Shown piece after piece: positions 5,958-8,480 of a stretch of 8,480 nt of DNA. The notes below the pieces were generated by a model. That model did no database searches, had not been told where the DNA came from, and saw nothing but the letters and a program-made list of their open reading frames with translations. Location of the stretch: assembly GCA_013202315.1 (NCBI GenBank), contig JABMRZ010000491.1, positions 1 to 8,480 of the forward strand. Direction: 5' to 3'. Both the position numbers and the translations under genes were made by a program. Every line of letters begins with the position of its first letter. Within the stretch, counting starts at the first letter, position 1. The stretch is from Candidatus Tariuqbacter arcticus. GTDB lineage: Bacteria; Electryoneota; Tariuqbacteria; Tariuqbacterales; Tariuqbacteraceae.

Positions 5958-7100
5958 ATGAACTTCACTTTCTCCGAAGAACATGAGATGATACGGGAAT
6001 TCGCCCGCAAATTCGCGGATAAGGAGCTCAGACCGATTGCGGATGAAATAGACCGTGAAGGTGAAATCCCGCGGGAAATCATCGAAAAAATCGCGGAATT
6101 GGGCTTCCTGGGAACGCCTTTTCCCGAAGAATACGGCGGTGGGGGGATGGGGGAAACCGGGTATTGCGTCCTGCTGGAGGAAATCGCCAGAGGATGCTTT
6201 TCCACCGTAGTGGTTATAGGGGGGCATGTATCTATAGGGACGATGGCAGTATTTTTGGGCGGGACTGAAGAACAGAAACAACGCTTCCTGCCGGCAATGT
6301 GCGCGGGGGAGAAATTGGCGGCTTTCGCTTTGACCGAACCTCAAGCGGGATCGGATGCGGGCGCAATCCGCACTACAGCGGTCAGGAAGGGTGACCGGTA
6401 TATTCTGAACGGTCAGAAGACTTTCATTACCAATGGGGGGATAGCGGATGTGTATTCGGTGTTCGCAATGACCGATAAGGAAGCTGGGATTCGAGGGATT
6501 TCGGCTTTCCTGGTGGAAAAAGATATGCCGGGTTTCAGAGCGGGCAAGCCGGAAATTAAGATGGGAATCCGAGGGGCGCATACCACTGACCTTTTTTTCG
6601 AAGATGTGGAGGTACCGGTTGAAAATCTTTTGGGAAAGGAAAATCAAGGGTTTAAAATCGCAATGCGGACTTTGGATGCGGGAAGGTTGTCGTTAGGGGC
6701 ACAGTGTTTAGGGGCGGCGAAGGAAGTCCTGGATTTGTCGGTGAAACACGCTAAGAACCGGGTGCAGTTCGGGAAGCCAATAGGGGCGCTGCAGGCGATT
6801 CAATGGATGCTGGCGGAAATGGCAACCGATGTTTACTGTATGGAAAGTATGGTTTATCGAACGGCTTGGATGTGCGACCAGGGAATGCCGTATTCGCAGG
6901 AGTCGGCGCAGGTGAAGCTGTTCTGCAGTGAAGCTTTGTGCCGGTGCGCCGATAAGGCGGTGCAGATTCATGGCGGGATGGGATATATGGCGGAATATCC
7001 GATTGAAAGGTTTTACCGGGATGCACGGATAACCCGGATTTTCGAGGGGACGAACGAGATTCAGAAGCTGGTGATTGCGAGGAATGTATTAAGAAGATAA
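5958..7100 (+). CDS. acyl-CoA dehydrogenase (FAD-dependent)
   Basis: 380 residues, the normal length for short/medium-chain acyl-CoA dehydrogenases, which introduce a 2,3-double bond into an acyl-CoA and pass electrons to ETF. The helical N-terminal domain begins FTFSEEHEMIREFARKFA. The FAD/substrate signature AFALTEPQAGSD is at 123-133, NGQKTFITNG at 151-160, R243 follows the middle beta domain, and QIHGGMGY lies at 336-343. E363 in IFEGTNEIQ is in the catalytic-base position of the medium-chain type. Substrate length or a cyclic substrate cannot be read from the sequence. ATG 5958 has no clear Shine-Dalgarno and its upstream is AT-rich. No ETF genes are in the window. The flavin subunit gene follows after 72 bp containing a heptamer array, which begins directly after the TAA. 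Confidence 0.96.
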   Translation: MNFTFSEEHEMIREFARKFADKELRPIADEIDREGEIPREIIEKIAELGFLGTPFPEEYGGGGMGETGYCVLLEEIARGCFSTVVVIGGHVSIGTMAVFLGGTEEQKQRFLPAMCAGEKLAAFALTEPQAGSDAGAIRTTAVRKGDRYILNGQKTFITNGGIADVYSVFAMTDKEAGIRGISAFLVEKDMPGFRAGKPEIKMGIRGAHTTDLFFEDVEVPVENLLGKENQGFKIAMRTLDAGRLSLGAQCLGAAKEVLDLSVKHAKNRVQFGKPIGALQAIQWMLAEMATDVYCMESMVYRTAWMCDQGMPYSQESAQVKLFCSEALCRCADKAVQIHGGMGYMAEYPIERFYRDARITRIFEGTNEIQKLVIARNVLRR

Positions 7101-7128
7101 ATACTGAATGCTGAATACTGAATACTGA
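7101..7128. repeat. heptamer tandem array (ATACTGA/ATGCTGA), 4 units
   Basis: The units are ATACTGA, ATGCTGA, ATACTGA and ATACTGA, followed by a partial unit. The array starts at the base after the acyl-CoA dehydrogenase TAA. The same monomer recurs at the end of the next gene (8091-8111), so two successive genes end in the same repeat. Confidence 0.92.
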
Positions 7129-7172
7129 ATGACTATCATTCGGAGAATAATAGGGAATCAAATTTACTGAAG

Positions 7173-8108
7173 ATGGCACTACCGAAATTTGATGTGTTGC
7201 AGCCGGGAACGGTGAGTGAAGCGTGCGAAATGTTGGCGAAATATTCGTCCGAAGCGGCGGTTTTAGCTGGTGGGACGGATATTTTGGTCAATATTCGGAA
7301 GCCGATAATTCCGGGGCATTTGCCGAGGTGCAAAGGGTGTGCGCCTCAATCTTTGACTGCGGGCGGAATGGAGAAGGCGCCGGGGATTCTGGTATCGCTT
7401 TCGTACATCCCTGAATTGAAGGGGATTAGTGAGGGTGAAAATGGTGAAATCACCATCGGAGCATATACCACCATAAGCGAAATATGTGAATCGGTTTTAA
7501 TCAGGGGAAAACTCACGGCTTTAGCGGAAGGGGGGGACAACCTGGGTTCGCCGTTGGTGCGGAATAGGGGGACGATTGGGGGGAATATATGCAGCGCTCG
7601 TCCGGCGGCGGATTGTTTGATTCCTTCGGTGGCGCTGGGAGCTGAAGTGGAATTGGTTTCGGTGGAAGGGACGAGGACAGTTCCCATCGAAGAATTCGTG
7701 ATAGGTCCCGGCAAGACGGTTTTAGAACCGAATGAAATATTGACTAAGGTAATATTTGAATCACTGCCCTCAAAGGCAAGCAGCGCAGCGATAAAATTAG
7801 CTAACCGCAAGGCGTTGGAGATTGCAGTTGTGAACGCCGCTTCGGTGTTGGCGGTCGATGAGAAGGGGAAGATAGACTTTGCGCGGATTGCGATGGGGGC
7901 GGTGGGACCGGTTCCGATTGTGGCGAAAAAGGCGGCGGATTTTTTATTAGGGAAGGAACCTTCTGAAGAAGTATTCGACAAGGCGGGTAAAATAGCGGCA
8001 GGGGAATGCAGACCTATCACCGATCATCGGGGGTCGGCGTTGTATCGGGTGGAGATGGTGAGGGTTTTGGTGAGGAGGACGCTTAAACGAATACTGAATA
8101 CTGAATGA
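7173..8108 (+). CDS. FAD-binding subunit of a xanthine dehydrogenase/4-hydroxybenzoyl-CoA reductase-type molybdenum hydroxylase
   Basis: 311 residues of the CoxM/HcrB/XDH-B flavoprotein family, which carries electrons between the molybdenum and Fe-S subunits and an acceptor. FAD-binding motifs are AGGTD (32-36), GAYTTISE (96-103) and RNRGTIGGNI (130-139). The C-terminal domain ends with ITDHRGSALYRVEMVRVLVRRTL, as usual in the family. Between GGTD and IPELKGI there are about 22 extra residues (roughly 46-68) containing C53-x-x-C56. This is a different site from the Fe-S loop I recall for HcrB, which follows the GGN motif. The last residues ILNTE and the stop come from an ATACTGA heptamer array. 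ATG 7173 lacks a good Shine-Dalgarno. The molybdopterin and 2Fe-2S subunits are not in the window and would have to lie elsewhere. The substrate is unknown. Confidence 0.9.
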   Translation: MALPKFDVLQPGTVSEACEMLAKYSSEAAVLAGGTDILVNIRKPIIPGHLPRCKGCAPQSLTAGGMEKAPGILVSLSYIPELKGISEGENGEITIGAYTTISEICESVLIRGKLTALAEGGDNLGSPLVRNRGTIGGNICSARPAADCLIPSVALGAEVELVSVEGTRTVPIEEFVIGPGKTVLEPNEILTKVIFESLPSKASSAAIKLANRKALEIAVVNAASVLAVDEKGKIDFARIAMGAVGPVPIVAKKAADFLLGKEPSEEVFDKAGKIAAGECRPITDHRGSALYRVEMVRVLVRRTLKRILNTE

Positions 8109-8111
8109 TGA
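8091..8111. repeat. heptamer tandem array (ATACTGA), 3 units
   Basis: ATACTGA, ATACTGA and ATGATGA. The first two and part of the third encode the end of the flavin subunit, and its TGA (8106-8108) lies inside the array. This is the same monomer as at 7101-7128. Confidence 0.88.
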
Positions 8112-8118
8112 ATGGGAC

Positions 8119-8139
8119 ATAAGATATAAGATATAAGAA
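8119..8139. repeat. heptamer tandem array (ATAAGAT), 3 units
   Basis: ATAAGAT, ATAAGAT and ATAAGAA, 7 bp after the ATACTGA array. A second monomer so close to the first suggests that each array forms independently rather than by copying a neighbour. Confidence 0.8.
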
Positions 8140-8165
8140 ATATGATATTGTTCATAGGAAGTGGT

Positions 8166-8210
8166 GATGAATTTGGGGAAAGCGCCAAGGATTTTACTAT
8201 CAAATTCATC
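8166..8210. repeat. 10-bp inverted repeat with long loop
   Basis: GATGAATTTG (8166-8175) is perfectly complementary to CAAATTCATC (8201-8210), with a 25-nt loop. It lies between the ATAAGAT array and the GGCGGGTT hairpin. It may be structural or a protein-binding site. No T-run follows. Confidence 0.6.
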
Positions 8211-8216
8211 CAGTAG

Positions 8217-8237
8217 GGCGGGTTATTCAAACCCGCC
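8217..8237. repeat. inverted repeat GGCGGGTT-ATTCA-AACCCGCC
   Basis: A perfect 8-bp stem with a 5-nt loop, preceded by AGTA. It is the counterpart of 348-366: this copy keeps the left flank (GTAGG) and the other the right flank (CCTAC). Together they suggest a longer family consensus of about 12-bp arms. Confidence 0.8.
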
Positions 8238-8268
8238 AATATTTGTGTGGTGTTTCGAGCAATTTGTC

Positions 8269-8454
8269 GGCTTTTAATGAGAGCGTTGACAAATAATCAA
8301 GTCTATTTATAAGTGTATAAATAATAGCAACATGTGTTGTCACCCTGAACGGAAGTGAAAGGTCTCCTAATTCTCGTAAGTTATTTAATAACAAGAGATT
8401 CTTCACTTCGTTCAGAATGAAATTACCCGTTTTTCAACACTCTCTTAATAAGCC
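8269..8454. repeat. nested inverted-repeat element, 186 bp
   Basis: The outer arms 8269-8293 and 8430-8454 are complementary at 20 of 25 positions. Inside is an AT hairpin (TATTTATA at 8304-8311, TATAAATA at 8316-8323). A long imperfect palindrome pairs 8340-8366 with 8395-8420: 21 Watson-Crick pairs, 2 G-T pairs, 3 mismatches and one bulged G. Its loop contains GTTATT-T-AATAAC (8380-8392). There is no transposase gene, so it resembles a MITE-like or other non-autonomous element. Target-site duplications were not found by eye. Confidence 0.7.
8286..8313 (+). promoter_or_regulatory. sigma70-like promoter inside the nested element
   Basis: TTGACA (8286-8291) is a perfect -35. After 16 bp, TATAAG (8308-8313) matches the -10 consensus at five of six positions. 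Transcription rightward from about 8320 would run into the long palindrome at 8340-8420, with TTTTT at 8430-8434 after it. The -10 overlaps the AT hairpin. This is the best two-box match I saw in the window, but promoter rules in this organism are unknown. Confidence 0.45.
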
Positions 8455-8480
8455 AACCTACATTTTTTATGAATAATTCA

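Larger units (their letters stand above)
8109..8480. other. non-coding, repeat-rich 372-bp region
   Basis: No credible gene. In order it holds a heptamer array, a 10-bp long-loop inverted repeat, the GGCGGGTT hairpin, and the nested inverted-repeat element with a promoter-like site. It ends in AT-rich sequence at the window edge. A 36-codon frame at 8167-8277 has a Shine-Dalgarno-like AGGAAG but is built across two of these repeats and is not called. Confidence 0.8.

Noticed and set aside
5877..6647. 256-residue minus-strand open frame
   Set aside because: It lies antisense to the acyl-CoA dehydrogenase, has no recognisable domain and an arginine/histidine/serine-rich composition typical of shadow frames.
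7346..8020. 224-residue minus-strand open frame
   Set aside because: Antisense to the flavin subunit gene, whose family motifs are clear. The minus-strand product shows no motif.
8167..8277. 36-codon frame with a Shine-Dalgarno-like AGGAAG
   Set aside because: It spans a 10-bp inverted repeat and the GGCGGGTT hairpin and ends inside the nested element, so its openness is probably accidental.

Overview
The window carries nine convincing protein-coding genes plus one probable small one, all on the + strand. It appears to come from an uncultivated, probably anaerobic bacterium. The evidence for anaerobiosis is a four-subunit ferredoxin-dependent 2-oxoacid oxidoreductase next to acyl-CoA dehydrogenase and molybdenum-hydroxylase-type genes. 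The phylum cannot be fixed from this sequence. Most coding strands are strongly G-rich over C (1021-1080 has 31 G and 11 C), and several genes start with TTG or GTG.

Layout. 1-513: a heptamer repeat array, a probable small CxxC protein (177-341), then inverted and decamer repeats. 514-1542: a zinc-dependent medium-chain alcohol dehydrogenase with features of the 6-hydroxycyclohexenecarbonyl-CoA dehydrogenase-like branch. 1543-1783: heptamer and decamer repeats. 1784-5013: a korDABC-type operon (ferredoxin, alpha, beta, gamma), with a four-helix-bundle gene (2055-2429) inserted between korD and korA. 5137-5859: a PD-(D/E)XK-like protein of foreign-looking composition. 5958-7100: an acyl-CoA dehydrogenase. 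7173-8108: a flavin subunit of the xanthine dehydrogenase/4-hydroxybenzoyl-CoA reductase type. 8109-8480: non-coding sequence packed with repeats and inverted repeats, including a promoter-like site inside a nested inverted-repeat element.

The metabolic genes fit together as part of a CoA-thioester oxidation module. The acyl-CoA dehydrogenase and alcohol dehydrogenase would oxidise acyl or cyclic CoA intermediates. KorDABC would oxidise a 2-oxoacid (probably 2-oxoglutarate) to its CoA thioester and pass electrons to ferredoxin. The flavin subunit would serve a molybdenum hydroxylase whose other subunits are not in the window. A role in anaerobic aromatic or cyclic-acid degradation is an inference from gene families, not shown.

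The most unusual feature is the set of 7-bp tandem arrays with at least five different monomers. Five lie at or a few bases from gene ends, and three supply the last codons and stop of the gene (korD, korA, flavin subunit). Other points of note are a 20-codon open frame whose stop overlaps the korB start (coupling or frameshift), a 22-residue CxxC insert in the flavin subunit, and the nested element at 8269-8454.
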